Of a stretch of DNA of 64,000 nt, positions 17,028 to 26,579 are shown piece by piece. This DNA comes from Streptomyces sp. NBC_00273 (GTDB lineage Bacteria; Actinomycetota; Actinomycetes; Streptomycetales; Streptomycetaceae): contig NZ_CP108067.1 of assembly GCF_036178145.1 (NCBI RefSeq), forward strand, positions 2,108,001 through 2,172,000. Reading direction: 5' to 3'. The first letter of the stretch is position 1. Each line of letters starts with the position of its first letter. The notes beneath the pieces are model-generated. The model had not been told where the DNA came from and ran no database searches. It saw only the letters and a program-made list of their open reading frames with translations. Both the position numbers and the translations under genes were made by a program.

Positions 17028-18497
17028 TCATCCGCAGAGCAGCGCCGCGTACAGGTCCAACTTGTGGTCGAGGCGCGACAGATCACGGCCCGTCAGGACC
17101 TCCACCCGCTCGATCCGGTAGTGCACCGTGTTCACGTGCAGGTGGAGCGCTTCCGCCGTGCGGGCCCAGGAGCAGTTGTTGGCCAGGAAGACCTCCAGGG
17201 TCTCCCGCAGCATCCCGTCCCCGAGCGCCCCCAGGGTCCGCGTGCCGTACACCGTCCGGACCTCCGGCGGGATCCCCGCCATCAGCTCCCCGAGGGTGTC
17301 CAACTGCTCGACCCCGCGTACCGGAACCGTCTCGTCCGCCGAGGTCAGTGCGAACCGGGCCTGGCTGAGCGAGGCGCGCAGCCCCTCCAGGCCCTCGGCC
17401 CGCGTGCCGAGGCCCAGTCGGAGCTCCGACTGCGGTCCCCCGCACTGCTGGAGCACCGGCCAGAGCGCGCGGAGGGCGCCGGCCGCGTCGGTCGCGGAGG
17501 CCGGGTCCTCGTGCAGCACCGCCACCGAACGCCCCACGGCGTAGGTGGCGCCCTCCAGGTGGCGCAGGCCTTCCGCCAGGGCGTCGCCCGAGGTCGCCGC
17601 CAGGACCCGGTACGCCCCTCCCACGGGCAGCCCGGCGCCCGCGAGCGCCTCCTCCAGGGCTCCGGTGTCGGCCGGGGCGGGGCCGGCGGGCGTTCCTTCC
17701 AGCACGCCGATCAGCTCCTGCCCGGCCAGCCGCTCGGCGGCGAGCCGGCGGGTCTGCCCGCTCCGGCTCTGGGCGAGCACCTCGGCGATCTCGTGGAGCA
17801 CCCGCGGGGGCGCCGCGTCCGGGTCGGGCACGTGCAGCTGCCAGGCGTCGTACGGGGAGCTCTCGGTCTCGATGCGCAGCCAGACCCCGCCGCGCGCGGC
17901 GGCGGCCGACGCCTGCCGGGCGGGCAGCTCGGGGGCGGACGGCGTACGGGCCACCGTGCGGCCGCTGGCGGTGAGCAGGTAGCAGGACACCCGGCCGAGG
18001 TGCGCGCAGGCCCGGTCCAGGAGTTCGTCCGGTCCGGCCCCCGCCTCCACGAGCCGGCTCAGCTCGCCGCGCACGTTCTCGGGGAGTGCGAAGAGCCGGG
18101 TCGGGCGGCGGCTCAGGTCGCCCCACTGGCGCAGGTACACGGCCTCGGTCACGGCCCGGAAGCTGGTGCGCGCGGGGACGGCCACCAGCGGCACCCGGTG
18201 GCTGCGGCAGGCGGCGAGGACCTCGTCGGGGACCCTGCCGTGCGTCTCCTCCCCGGCCAGCAGCGCCGTGGCTCCGGCGTCGGCGAGCGCGCCGACGAAG
18301 CGGTCCGCCTTGGCCACGTCGCCCTCGGCCCACCACACCAACCCGCTCAGCACGAGCTCCCCCGGCCCCAGGAAGCGGCCGGGCTCCTCCAGGTCGGTGG
18401 CGGTGACGCCGGCGACCTCCTGGCCGAGAAGGGCTTCCTCGCCCCAGAGCAGGTTGAGCCCGAGGCTGTCGAGCTGGAGCAGGTCGAGGACGTGCAT
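17028..18497 (-). CDS. PucR family purine-catabolism-type regulator
   Basis: This 489-residue regulator begins MHVLDLLQLDSLGLNLLWGEEALLGQEVAGVTATDLEEPGRFLGPGELVLSG in pieces that match the PucR N-terminal ligand domain. It ends with the PucR-type HTH FLANNCSWARTAEALHLHVNTVHYRIERVEVLTGRDL (about 440-476). Between them is a GGDEF-like CdaR region. PucR proteins control purine and allantoin use, which fits the divergent xanthine-dehydrogenase-family genes. The ATG at 18497 is chosen because AAGGAG precedes it; an in-frame start at 18530 has none. The divergent spacer contains copy B of the 94-nt element. Confidence 0.9.
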   Translation of the reverse strand: MHVLDLLQLDSLGLNLLWGEEALLGQEVAGVTATDLEEPGRFLGPGELVLSGLVWWAEGDVAKADRFVGALADAGATALLAGEETHGRVPDEVLAACRSHRVPLVAVPARTSFRAVTEAVYLRQWGDLSRRPTRLFALPENVRGELSRLVEAGAGPDELLDRACAHLGRVSCYLLTASGRTVARTPSAPELPARQASAAAARGGVWLRIETESSPYDAWQLHVPDPDAAPPRVLHEIAEVLAQSRSGQTRRLAAERLAGQELIGVLEGTPAGPAPADTGALEEALAGAGLPVGGAYRVLAATSGDALAEGLRHLEGATYAVGRSVAVLHEDPASATDAAGALRALWPVLQQCGGPQSELRLGLGTRAEGLEGLRASLSQARFALTSADETVPVRGVEQLDTLGELMAGIPPEVRTVYGTRTLGALGDGMLRETLEVFLANNCSWARTAEALHLHVNTVHYRIERVEVLTGRDLSRLDHKLDLYAALLCG

Positions 18498-18589
18498 GGC
18501 GGGGACTCCTTGCGGCGGGCGGACGCCCACATTCGCGAGGTGAATAGAGGCTGAGCCATCGTAAATGCAAGGTGAAGCACCCGATAGGC

Positions 18590-18683
18590 CTCTTGGTTGA
18601 TCCTCCGGGAGGGAGGGTTTCGGGCTCGTCCGATTCCGTGGCCGGGACCAGTCGTTTCACCCCCGCTCCCGTTGCTTCACTGG
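18590..18683. repeat. 94-nt intergenic element, copy B
   Basis: Blocks CTCTTGG (18590), CCGATTCCGTG (18630), GGACCAG (18645), CGCTCC (18664) and TTCACTGG (18676) match copy A at 8181 in order and total length. GGGTTTCGG (18616-18624) pairs with CCGAAACCC (18684-18692), a different outer stem from that of copy A. It lies between divergent pucR and the molybdenum hydroxylase genes. Confidence 0.5.
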
Positions 18684-18723
18684 CCGAAACCCCCTGTCAG
18701 GCCAGAAAGGCTGGTGGCGCGAA

Positions 18724-19548
18724 TTGGATCTCAACACGGTGCTCGACGTGCGCGACGCCCGCCGCCGCGAACCCTGGCGTCCCGGCGACGCCTGGCTCGG
18801 CGGCGGCACGTACCTCTTCTCCGAGCCCCAGCCGCACATCCGCCGCCTCGTCGACCTCTCCCGCATGGGCTGGCCGCCGCTGTCCTGGCAGCCCGACGGC
18901 TCCCTCGACATCGCCGCGACCTGCACGATCACCGAGCTCTCGCGGTTCGCCCGGACCCTGCCGACCACGGCCGCCCCGCTCTTCGAGCAGTGCTGCCGGG
19001 CCTTCCTCGCCAGCTTCAAGATCTGGAACATGGCGACCGTCGGCGGGAACCTCTGCAACGGGCTGCCCGCCGGTCCGATGATCTCCCTCACGGCCGGCCT
19101 CGACGGCACCGTCTTCCTCCAGGGCCAGGACGGCGCCACCCGCCGGATGCCCGTCACCGAGTTCGTCCTCGGCGCCGGCGTGAAGGACCTGCGCGAGGGC
19201 GAGCTGCTGCGGTCCGTGCGCCTGCCCCCGAACGCGCTGGACTCCCGTACGGCCTTCCGCCAGGCGTCCCTCTACGGACTCGGGCGCTCCGGCGCGCTGG
19301 TCATCGGCGCCCACGACCCCGCCGACGGCTCCCTCGCCGTGACGGTCTCCGCCGCCACCACCCGCCCCTTCCGCTTCTGGTTCGCGCTGCCGCCCACCGC
19401 CGCCGAACTGCGCGGGGCGATCGACGGCGCCGTCCGGCCCGACGAGTGGTACGACGACATCCACGGCCTGCCCGAATGGCGGCGCCACATGGCCCTGCGC
19501 CTGGCCGAGGAGATCCGCCGCGAGCTCACCACCGAGGACCCCCGATGA
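18724..19548 (+). CDS. FAD-binding subunit of molybdenum hydroxylase (XDH family)
   Basis: This 274-residue protein matches the FAD-binding medium subunit of xanthine-dehydrogenase-type enzymes. It has [13 protein letters not shown] (FAD pyrophosphate loop, about residues 23-35), [13 protein letters not shown], and [34 protein letters not shown] (about 97-130), the ..N.ATVGGNL motif. It passes electrons from the Mo and Fe-S centres to FAD and then to NAD+ or another acceptor. The start is a TTG. Its stop overlaps the next ATG as ATGA, so the two subunits are co-translated. Confidence 0.88.
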   Translation: MDLNTVLDVRDARRREPWRPGDAWLGGGTYLFSEPQPHIRRLVDLSRMGWPPLSWQPDGSLDIAATCTITELSRFARTLPTTAAPLFEQCCRAFLASFKIWNMATVGGNLCNGLPAGPMISLTAGLDGTVFLQGQDGATRRMPVTEFVLGAGVKDLREGELLRSVRLPPNALDSRTAFRQASLYGLGRSGALVIGAHDPADGSLAVTVSAATTRPFRFWFALPPTAAELRGAIDGAVRPDEWYDDIHGLPEWRRHMALRLAEEIRRELTTEDPR

Positions 19549-22313
19549 CGTACGAGATCGAGATCAACGAGCGGCGTTTCGACACCGAGCCGCGGGCCGG
19601 CCAGTGCCTGCGCACCTACCTGCGCGAACGCGGCTGGTTCGGCGTGAAGAAGGGCTGCGACCAGGGCGACTGCGGGGCCTGCACGGTCCACGTCGACGGG
19701 CAGCCGGTGCACAGCTGTCTCTACCCGGCCGTCCGCGCCGAGGGCCGCAGCGTCACCACCGTGGAGGGCCTCGCCCGCTCCTGCGGCGAGCTCCACCCGG
19801 CGCAACAGCAGTTCCTGGACGCCCAGGGCTTCCAGTGCGGCTTCTGCACCGCCGGTTTCTTGATGACCACCGCCGCCCTCCAGGCCGAGGAGGGCACCGC
19901 CCACGACGACGGCAAGCTCCAGGACCTCCCGCGCGCCTTCAAGGGCAACATCTGCCGCTGTACGGGCTACCGCGCCATCGAGGACGCGTTGCGCGGGGTC
20001 AAGCACACCGAGTCCCCGGAGGCCGGGCAGGCCGTGGGCAAGTCCCTGGGCGCCCCCGCCGGTCCCCTCGTCGTCACCGGCACCGCCCGCTACACCTTCG
20101 ACGTCGAGGTGCCCGGGCTGCTGCACATGAAGCTGCTGCGCTCCCCGCACCCGCACGCCCGGATCGTCGACATCGACACCAGGGACGCCCTCCAGGTCCC
20201 GGGCGTGCACGCGGTCCTCACCCACCACGACTCCCCCGACCGGCTCTACTCGTCGGCCCGGCACGAGCATCCGACCGAGGACCCGATGGACACCCGCGTC
20301 CTGGACGACGTGGTCCGCTTCGTCGGCCAGCGCGTGGCGGCCGTCGTCGCGGACAGCGAGCAGGCCGCCGAGGAGGGCTGCCGCCGGGTGGTCGTCACGT
20401 ACGAGGAACTGCCGTACGTCATCGACCCGGAGGAGGCCATGCTGCCGGGCGCCCCCGTCCTCCACCCCAAGGGCCCCGAATCGGGGATCTTCCGCGCCGA
20501 GAACAACGTGTGCGGCGAGGTCCACCACACGATCGGCGACATGGAGAAGGGGTACGCGGAGGCTGACGTCGTCTACGAGGAGACCTTCCAGACCCAGCGC
20601 GTGCAGCACGCCAGCCTCGAGACCCACGGCAGCGTCGCGTACTTCGAACCCAAGGAGGAGGGCGACGGCGAGCGCATCACCGTCCGCTCCTCCACCCAGG
20701 CGCCGTTCCTGACCCGGCGGGCGCTGTGCGCCCTCTACGACCTCGGTGAGGACGAGGTCCGCGTCGTCGCGGGCCGCGTGGGCGGCGGGTTCGGTGGCAA
20801 GCAGGAGATGCTCACCGAGGACATCGTCGTCCTCGCCGTCCTGAAGCTGCGCCGGCCGGTGAAACTCGAATTCACCCGGGCCGAACAGTTCTACGGTGCC
20901 ACCACCCGCCACCCCTTCAAGATCACCATCAAGATCGGTGCCAAGGCGGACGGCACGCTCACCGCGCTGCGCATCCGCGTGGTCTCCAACACCGGCGCCT
21001 ACGGCAACCACGGCCCGGCGGTCATGTTCCACAGCGTGGGCGAGTCCTTCGCCGTCTACAAGGCGCCGAACAAGGAGGTGGAGGCGTACTCCGTCTACAC
21101 CAACGGCGTCCCGGCCGGTGCCTTCCGCGGCTACGGCCTGGGCCAGGTCCTGTTCGCCCTCGAATCGGCGATGGACGAGCTCGCCCTCCGGCTCGGCATG
21201 GACCCGCTCGAACTGCGCGAGAAGAACGTCATCGGCGCCGGCGACCACATGGTCACCCCGATCGGCCACGAGGAGGACCTCTTCATCGCCTCGTACGGGA
21301 TGAAGCAGTGCATGGACGTGGTGCGCAAGGCCATCGCCGAGGACCGCAGCCACGAGGACGTCCCCGAGGGCTGGCTCACCGGCACGGGTTCGGCGGTCGC
21401 CATGATCGCGACCGGCCCGCCGGGCGGCCACTTCGCCGACGCCCGGATCAGTCTGCTGCGCGACGGCACGTACGACATCGCGGTCGGCACCGCGGAGTTC
21501 GGCAACGGCACGACCACCGTCCACAAGCAGATCACGGCCGGTGCGCTGAACACGACGGTGGACCGGATCGCGGTCCGCCAGTCCGACACGGACGTCGTGC
21601 GCCACGACACCGGCGCGTTCGGCTCGGCCGGCACGGTGGTGGCGGGCAAGGCGGTGATGCTGGCGGCGAACTCGCTCGCGGAGCGCCTGCAGACCTTCGC
21701 GGCCCGGCACACGGGCGTGGCCCGGCACCTGTGCAAGCCGGGACCCGAGGCCTTCGACTGCGCGGGCCGGACCGTCACCCTCAAGGAGCTGTACGAAGCC
21801 GCGTACGACAAGGGCAAGCTGGAGGAGATGGCCGCGGACGGCCACTGGACCGGCTCCCCCCGGTCGGTGGCGTTCAACGCCCAGTGGTTCCGTCTCGCCG
21901 TCGACCCGCACACCGGCGAGATGAAGATCCTGCGCAGCGTGCACGCGGCGGACGCGGGCAAGGTCATGAACCCGATGCAGTGCCGCGGCCAGGTGGAGGG
22001 CGGTGTGGCCCAGGCGCTGGGCGCGACCCTGTTCGAGACGGTACGGGTGGACGAGCGCGGCGAGGTCACCACGGCGGCGTTCCGCCGCTACCGGCTCCCG
22101 CAGTACGCGGACGTCCCGCGCACGGAGGTCCACTTCATGGAGACCTCCGACGCGATCGGCCCGCTCGGCGCCAAGTCGATGAGCGAGAGCCCCTTCAACC
22201 CGGTGGGTCCGGCCTTCGCCAACGCCCTGCGGGACGCGACCGGGGTGCGGTTCACGGAGATGCCCGTAACGAGGGACGTCGTCTGGCAGAAGATGCAAGC
22301 CGCGAGGGACTAG
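19545..22313 (+). CDS. Fused [2Fe-2S]/molybdopterin subunit, xanthine dehydrogenase family
   Basis: This 922-residue protein fuses the iron-sulfur and molybdenum subunits. The first [2Fe-2S] cluster is bound by Cys38, 43, 46 and 58 ([10 protein letters not shown]). The second is bound by Cys98, 101, 137 and 139 (CGFC, CRC). The molybdenum part runs from about 165, with [17 protein letters not shown], and the catalytic Glu (about 881) in [11 protein letters not shown]. Such enzymes hydroxylate purines, aldehydes or N-heterocycles. PucR next door suggests hypoxanthine/xanthine, but the fused arrangement and divergent pocket make another heterocycle equally possible. The cofactor is made elsewhere in the genome. 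Confidence 0.88.
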   Translation: MTYEIEINERRFDTEPRAGQCLRTYLRERGWFGVKKGCDQGDCGACTVHVDGQPVHSCLYPAVRAEGRSVTTVEGLARSCGELHPAQQQFLDAQGFQCGFCTAGFLMTTAALQAEEGTAHDDGKLQDLPRAFKGNICRCTGYRAIEDALRGVKHTESPEAGQAVGKSLGAPAGPLVVTGTARYTFDVEVPGLLHMKLLRSPHPHARIVDIDTRDALQVPGVHAVLTHHDSPDRLYSSARHEHPTEDPMDTRVLDDVVRFVGQRVAAVVADSEQAAEEGCRRVVVTYEELPYVIDPEEAMLPGAPVLHPKGPESGIFRAENNVCGEVHHTIGDMEKGYAEADVVYEETFQTQRVQHASLETHGSVAYFEPKEEGDGERITVRSSTQAPFLTRRALCALYDLGEDEVRVVAGRVGGGFGGKQEMLTEDIVVLAVLKLRRPVKLEFTRAEQFYGATTRHPFKITIKIGAKADGTLTALRIRVVSNTGAYGNHGPAVMFHSVGESFAVYKAPNKEVEAYSVYTNGVPAGAFRGYGLGQVLFALESAMDELALRLGMDPLELREKNVIGAGDHMVTPIGHEEDLFIASYGMKQCMDVVRKAIAEDRSHEDVPEGWLTGTGSAVAMIATGPPGGHFADARISLLRDGTYDIAVGTAEFGNGTTTVHKQITAGALNTTVDRIAVRQSDTDVVRHDTGAFGSAGTVVAGKAVMLAANSLAERLQTFAARHTGVARHLCKPGPEAFDCAGRTVTLKELYEAAYDKGKLEEMAADGHWTGSPRSVAFNAQWFRLAVDPHTGEMKILRSVHAADAGKVMNPMQCRGQVEGGVAQALGATLFETVRVDERGEVTTAAFRRYRLPQYADVPRTEVHFMETSDAIGPLGAKSMSESPFNPVGPAFANALRDATGVRFTEMPVTRDVVWQKMQAARD

Positions 22314-22318
22314 AACGC

Positions 22319-22343
22319 ACTCACATGCGACTCACATAGTGAG
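22319..22343. promoter_or_regulatory. Direct repeat and palindrome before the Moco-binding protein gene
   Basis: ACTCACAT occurs twice (22319-22326 and 22330-22337), the second copy forming CTCAC-ATA-GTGAG (22331-22343). It lies about 55 nt upstream of the start at 22397 and just after the molybdenum hydroxylase stop; it is a likely regulator site. Confidence 0.4.
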
Positions 22344-22396
22344 ATGCAGCTTGCAGATACGTTTCCGAGGCGACGGGACGTGGGAATCGGGCTCGT

Positions 22397-22837
22397 ATGG
22401 CCAAACTCATGCTGCACGGAGACCTCGACCGCCCGGCCCTGCTCAGCGTCGCCGACCTGCGCGAATGGGAGCAGCACCGGGCCAAGGTGGTCTTCGACTG
22501 CGCGACGAACGGCCCGCAGCACCACGTCTTCGAGGGCGTGCTGCTGCGCGACGTGGTCGCGAGCGCGGGGCCCGCCTTCGACGCCCGGCGCCGCAAGGAC
22601 CGGTCGCGCTTCCTGCTGGCGGTCAGCGGCGGGGACGGCCACCACAGCGTCCTCGCCTGGGCCGAACTGGACGCCGACTTCGGGGGCACCCCGGTGCTGC
22701 TGGCCACCCGCCTGGACGGGGAGGACCTGGACGGGTCCGGGGCCCAGCTGGTGGTCCCCTCGGACCGGTGCGGGGCCCGCTACGTCAGCGCGGTCACGCA
22801 CGTGTGGTTCGGCGCCCTGGCGGCGCCGGGCATCTGA
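22397..22837 (+). CDS. Small molybdopterin-binding oxidoreductase-like protein
   Basis: This 146-residue protein resembles the Moco-binding domain of the sulfite-oxidase/YedY family. It has a VVFDCATNG segment with the Cys that could ligate molybdenum (about residue 35), EGVLLRDVVASAGPAF, and a closing RCGARYVSAVTHVWFG. It lacks both the dimerisation domain and the haem or signal peptide of true sulfite oxidases, so it may be a carrier or a minimal oxidoreductase. It begins about 80 nt after the large subunit and converges on the tandem-Mop gene, with 24 nt between the stops. Confidence 0.75.
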   Translation: MAKLMLHGDLDRPALLSVADLREWEQHRAKVVFDCATNGPQHHVFEGVLLRDVVASAGPAFDARRRKDRSRFLLAVSGGDGHHSVLAWAELDADFGGTPVLLATRLDGEDLDGSGAQLVVPSDRCGARYVSAVTHVWFGALAAPGI

Positions 22838-22861
22838 GCCGGCCGGGACGGTGCGACCGGA

Positions 22862-23281
22862 TCAGGCGCCGGCGAGGGAAATCTCGGTCGATTTGATCAG
22901 CGCCACGACGGAGGACCCGGGGACCAGGCCCAGCGCCTGGACACCGTCGGCGGTGACGGCCGCGGTCAGCCCGCCCCCGTTCACGTTGACCTTCACGGCG
23001 GCCATGGCCGGGCCGACGGCGACGTCGGACACCGTGCCCGTGATCTGGTTGCGGATGGAGATGTTCTCGACCGGCCCGGTGGCCAGGGCCACTTCGGTGG
23101 CCTTGACGAGCGCCTTCACCGCGGAACCCGAGGTGATGCCGAGGTCCTTGACGGCGTCGGCGGTGATGGCCGCGGTGATCTCCTGACCGCCGTCCAGCCG
23201 GACCTTGACCGTCGCCATGGCCTCGCCGACGGTGACGGCGGTGACGGTGCCCGCGAGTTGGTTGCGGATGCTGAGACTCAT
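22862..23281 (-). CDS. Tandem Mop/TOBE molbindin
   Basis: This 139-residue protein is two Mop domains in a row: SIRNQLAGTVTAVTVGEAMATVKVRLDGGQEI...SAVKALVKATEVALA (about residues 3-70) and SIRNQITGTVSDVAVGPAMAAVKVNVNGG...SSVVALIKSTEISLA (about 72-138). Molbindins store or buffer molybdate and tungstate by binding the oxyanion at domain interfaces. With the HTH-TOBE regulator at 16605, both ends of this cluster are Mop proteins. AAGAGG precedes the ATG at 23281; the longer in-frame ORF upstream looks non-coding. Confidence 0.9.
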   Translation of the reverse strand: MSLSIRNQLAGTVTAVTVGEAMATVKVRLDGGQEITAAITADAVKDLGITSGSAVKALVKATEVALATGPVENISIRNQITGTVSDVAVGPAMAAVKVNVNGGGLTAAVTADGVQALGLVPGSSVVALIKSTEISLAGA

Positions 23282-23433
23282 GAAGGTTCGACCTCTTGCG
23301 TAGGCGCCTCGCGCGGTCCGAAGGGGCCGCACGCAACCGAACGTAGGCGCATCCGATCCGGTCCGGGCCGATCCCCCTCGCGCCCGCGCGCCAGAACCAC
23401 CCGACCGGCTGGCCCGGTGCTTCACTGGGGAAC

Positions 23434-24090
23434 ATGCCATTCGACCGCTACGGCGTGCTGGCCGGGACCCTCCACGAGCACTTCCGCGACACCCCCGACA
23501 CGGAGGGCGCCTGGTTCCACGTCAACCTCCGGGTCGACGCCCCGGACGGGCGGTACAAGTGCGCCGTCGACGTGGACAGCCACGACTCGCAGACCGGCGT
23601 CCAGTGGAAGGTCTTCACCGTGGACGCGGCGGCGCTCGGTCCGGTGGCCGCGATGGCGCCCGGGTTCCACGACCTCGACCGCGTGCCCAGGTCCGGATCC
23701 CTCGACTACCTCCGCCATCCGGCCCTGCGCAGGCTCCAGGAGTGGCCCGGGTGGCTGCCCGGCCCGCTGGGCGAACTCCTCGACCGGCTGCTGAAGTCCT
23801 CCCCGCCCTGGACCTCGGGCTCCAACGTCGAAGCCGCCAACGCCTTCGAGCCGATCCTCGCCGTCGGACGGCCGGTCCTGGTCTTCGGCGAACCGTTCGA
23901 CACCGGGCTGGGCGTCCACAACATCCACCAGAACCAGGGCGACGCGTACGGCAGCCAGTGGTGGCCCGAGAACGGCATCTGGCAGGACGGCGCGACCATG
24001 ACCCGCCGCCCCGACGGCCGTTTCGACGTGTTCCTGAACAAGTTCTCCGGCCAGAAGGACCACACGGACGCCGAGGGCCATCCGATCTGA
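23434..24090 (+). CDS. DUF2278 (YukJ-like) protein
   Basis: This 218-residue protein shows the DUF2278 pattern: YGVLAGTL..HFRDTPDTEGAWFHVNLRVDAP at the start, YKCAVDVDSHDSQTGVQWKVF (about 48-68), and a core GVHNIHQNQGDAYGSQWWPENGIWQDGATM (about 166-195). The late part is conserved in YukJ relatives and contains several His, Asn and Trp residues. No biochemical function is established. There is no signal peptide. It has no clear link to the molybdenum genes on one side or the metal transporter on the other. Confidence 0.8.
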   Translation: MPFDRYGVLAGTLHEHFRDTPDTEGAWFHVNLRVDAPDGRYKCAVDVDSHDSQTGVQWKVFTVDAAALGPVAAMAPGFHDLDRVPRSGSLDYLRHPALRRLQEWPGWLPGPLGELLDRLLKSSPPWTSGSNVEAANAFEPILAVGRPVLVFGEPFDTGLGVHNIHQNQGDAYGSQWWPENGIWQDGATMTRRPDGRFDVFLNKFSGQKDHTDAEGHPI

Positions 24091-24250
24091 ACACGGCCGG
24101 AGTCGGCTCTGGATCCGCCTCCGACCGGGTCGCCCCCCGACCCTCAACGGAATCGGTCCTGGTCCGCCGGGAACTCCGGGCGTCCCCCGTCCGACTACTG
24201 CCGCGTGGGAGGCGGATCCTCGCCTTCCCTCGCGGCGGAGGAGGCGTGAG

Positions 24251-24886
24251 ATGGGCGGACTGGATGTGCGCATGCGGGACGTCGTGTGTCGGCACGGCCG
24301 GGTGGAGGCCGTCTCGGACGTCGATCTGGAGATCGCCGCCGGTGAGCGCGTGGCCCTGACCGGCACCAACGGCTCGGGCAAGACGACGCTGCTGCGCGCC
24401 GTGCTCGGTCTGCACCGTCAGACGACGGGCTCGATCACGGTCGGCGGCCGGGAGGGCCGGTCGCCCGCCGAGTGGGCCTGGCGACGCCGGGCCTGCGCCT
24501 GGATCCCGCAGAAGCCGGCCGCCGGCCGTTTCCCCCTGCTCGGCGCCGAACTGCTGGCCGGCAGCAACGCTCCGGCGGAAGCGGCCGCGGCCGCGGAGCG
24601 GCTCGGCGTGGGTCCGCTCGTCGGGCGACCCCTGCACACCCTCTCCGGCGGCCAGTTGCAGCGGATGTACCTCGCCCGCGCGATCGGCTGCATCGCCGCG
24701 GGAGCCGAGCTGCTCCTGGCCGACGAGCCGACCGCCGCCCTCGACTTTGACGGGCAGTCGGAGGCCGCGGACGTCCTCACCTCCCTGCCGGTGACCCTCA
24801 TCGTGGTGACGCACGACCGGGCGCTGGCGGACCGCTGCGACCGCGTACTGGAGATGGCCGCGGGCCACCTGCGGGAGGTCCGGTGA
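24251..24886 (+). CDS. Metal ABC transporter ATPase (AztA/ZnuC-like)
   Basis: This 211-residue ABC ATPase has Walker A GTNGSGKTTLL (about residues 37-47), the signature LSGGQLQRMYLARAI (about 134-148), Walker B LLLADEPTAALD and the H-loop VVTHDRALADRC. It powers import by the permease and lipoprotein encoded downstream; the stop overlaps the permease GTG as GTGA. The order ATPase-permease-binding protein is that of actinobacterial aztABC zinc transporters. No Zur-like box was found in the 160-nt leader, so the control is unclear. Confidence 0.88.
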   Translation: MGGLDVRMRDVVCRHGRVEAVSDVDLEIAAGERVALTGTNGSGKTTLLRAVLGLHRQTTGSITVGGREGRSPAEWAWRRRACAWIPQKPAAGRFPLLGAELLAGSNAPAEAAAAAERLGVGPLVGRPLHTLSGGQLQRMYLARAIGCIAAGAELLLADEPTAALDFDGQSEAADVLTSLPVTLIVVTHDRALADRCDRVLEMAAGHLREVR

Positions 24887-25761
24887 ACCTCGCCGTGCAC
24901 CTGGCCACCGCCGACCTCGGCGAACTCCTCCAACTGCTGCCCGTACAACGGGCCGGCGTGGCCCTGCTGTTGGCCGCCATCGGCCTGCCGGTCATCGGCG
25001 TGATCATCGTCGGGCTCGACATCATGCCCGTGCGGTTCGCGATGATGCACGTCGCCCTGCTGGGCATCGCCGTCGGACTGCTCACCGGACTCGACCCCAT
25101 GCTGTGCGCGCTGGTGGCCTGCGCGCTGGCCGGCGCGGGCGTGGCCCCGCTCGCCCGGACCCCGGACGGCCTGTCGGGGGCGATGGGCCTGCTCATGAGC
25201 CTGGCCATCGCGGCGGCGCTCCTCCTGCTGGCCGTGTCGGGGGTCAACGCCTCCGGGGCCTTCGCCCTGTTGTGGGGCTCCATCCTGTCGGTGGGCTCGG
25301 CCGACCTCGTCGTCCTGGGCGTACTGGCCGTGGTCGTACCGGGCCTGTTCTGGTGGCGGCGGCGCGAGATCGGCCTGTTGCTGTACGACCGCGAGCTCGC
25401 CCAGTGTTCCGGCGTACCGGTGCGGGCACTGACCGCCGCACTGCTGGTCCTGGTCGCCATCGCGGTCGCCGGGGCGATCAAACTGACCGGCGCGCTGCTC
25501 GTCGACGCCCTGACCCTGCTGCCCGCACTCGCCGCCCGCCGCCTGGGCAGCTCACTGAAGTCGATCACCCTCTGGGCGATCGGCATCGGCGTGGCGGTGA
25601 ATCTGACGGGGTTCCTGCTGGCCCTGTGGCTGGACTGGCCGCCCGGCCCGGTCCTCGTCCTGACCGCGGGGGCACTGGTCCTCGCGGTGCATTTCATACC
25701 CGAACGGAGAATCAGCTCATGGCGCGCACCCGCGTCCGTATCACTTCCCTCCTCGCACTGA
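24883..25761 (+). CDS. Metal ABC transporter permease (AztB/ZnuB-like)
   Basis: This 292-residue integral membrane protein has eight or nine hydrophobic helices in the ABC-3 permease pattern, including GVIIVGLDIMPVRFAMMHVALLGIAVGL, WGSILSVGSADLVVL and the ELAQCSGVPVRALTAALLVLVAIAVAGAIKLTGALLVDALTLLPAL region. It forms the channel for the metal delivered by the downstream lipoprotein. GTG at 24883 overlaps the ATPase stop; the binding-protein start at 25719 lies inside its last 43 nt, so the three are one operon. Confidence 0.88.
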   Translation: MNLAVHLATADLGELLQLLPVQRAGVALLLAAIGLPVIGVIIVGLDIMPVRFAMMHVALLGIAVGLLTGLDPMLCALVACALAGAGVAPLARTPDGLSGAMGLLMSLAIAAALLLLAVSGVNASGAFALLWGSILSVGSADLVVLGVLAVVVPGLFWWRRREIGLLLYDRELAQCSGVPVRALTAALLVLVAIAVAGAIKLTGALLVDALTLLPALAARRLGSSLKSITLWAIGIGVAVNLTGFLLALWLDWPPGPVLVLTAGALVLAVHFIPERRISSWRAPASVSLPSSH

Positions 25762-26531
25762 GCGCGGCGCTCGCTCTGACCGCCGCCTGCGGCAACACCC
25801 CCTCGTCCCAGGACGCGAAGTCCCAGGACGGCACGCAGCCGCAGGCCAAGAAGCCGGTCGTGGTCGTCACCACCACCTGGGAGGGCGCCTTCGCCAAGGC
25901 CGCGGGCGCCGAGGACGTCAAGGTCATCGTGCCGCAGTCCGTCCACCACGCCCCGGACTACGACCCCAAGCCGTCGGACCTCGCCGCCGTGGCCAAGGCC
26001 GACTTCGTGCTCTACGCGCCCTTCGAGCCGTACGCCGCGAAGATCAAGGAGGCCGCGGGCTCCAAGGCGAAGCTGGTCGAGGTGGAGCTCGACAACGATC
26101 CCACCAAGGCGTCCGCCGAAGTCGCCCGGCTCGCCGGTCTGTTCGGTACCCCCGAGGCCGCCACCCAGTGGAAGACCGGCTTCGACACCGAGTACACCAA
26201 GCTGAACAAGGACGTCCAGGCCGCCTGGCCGGGCGGCAAGGCCCCCTCCGTCGTCAGCCAGGTCTTCACCACCTGGGCCGCGAAGCTCGCGGGCGCCACC
26301 CCGGTGGGCACCTACGGACCCGAGGCCGTGACCCCGGCGCAGCTGGCCGAGCTCGCGGCGAAGAAGCCGGAGCTGGTGCTGGACAACGCGCACATGTCCA
26401 CCGGCACGGTACTGCCCGACTCCGGCGCCAAGCAGGTGAAGATCGTCAACTACCCGGGAGAGGATCTGGACCTGCTCGCGGTCTACCGCAACGCCGCGGC
26501 CGAGCTGAAGAAGGCCATGGGCGGCTCCTGA
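25719..26531 (+). CDS. Metal-binding lipoprotein, ABC transporter (AztC/ZnuA-like)
   Basis: This 270-residue product has a lipoprotein signal (LTAACG, modified Cys near residue 25) and the ZnuA-type cluster A-I fold. Likely metal ligands include the two His in SVHHAPDYDPKPSD (about 75-90), a Glu and later His or Asp in NAHMSTG. Unlike many ZnuA proteins it has no His-rich loop. It captures zinc or manganese outside the membrane and hands it to the permease. The start lies within the permease gene. A strong hairpin follows the stop. Confidence 0.88.
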   Translation: MARTRVRITSLLALSAALALTAACGNTPSSQDAKSQDGTQPQAKKPVVVVTTTWEGAFAKAAGAEDVKVIVPQSVHHAPDYDPKPSDLAAVAKADFVLYAPFEPYAAKIKEAAGSKAKLVEVELDNDPTKASAEVARLAGLFGTPEAATQWKTGFDTEYTKLNKDVQAAWPGGKAPSVVSQVFTTWAAKLAGATPVGTYGPEAVTPAQLAELAAKKPELVLDNAHMSTGTVLPDSGAKQVKIVNYPGEDLDLLAVYRNAAAELKKAMGGS

Positions 26532-26541
26532 GCACGACACC

Positions 26542-26564
26542 GGCCCCCGCACGGTGCGGGGGCC
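26542..26564. terminator. Bidirectional hairpin terminator between convergent genes
   Basis: Eleven-nt arms (GGCCCCCGCAC and complement) meet almost directly, 11 nt after the binding-protein stop and 16 nt from the end of the leftward gene at 26580. It serves both. Confidence 0.65.
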
Positions 26565-26579
26565 GCACGTGCGGGGGTC

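Noticed and set aside
23412..23440. A third copy of the 94-nt element (GCTTCACTGG before the DUF2278 start)
   Set aside because: Only one block matches; CCGATTCCGTG and CTCTTGG are absent at the proper distances.
24140..24165. ACGGAATCGG followed by TCCTGGTCC as another element copy
   Set aside because: The two blocks occur in the wrong relative order for either orientation.
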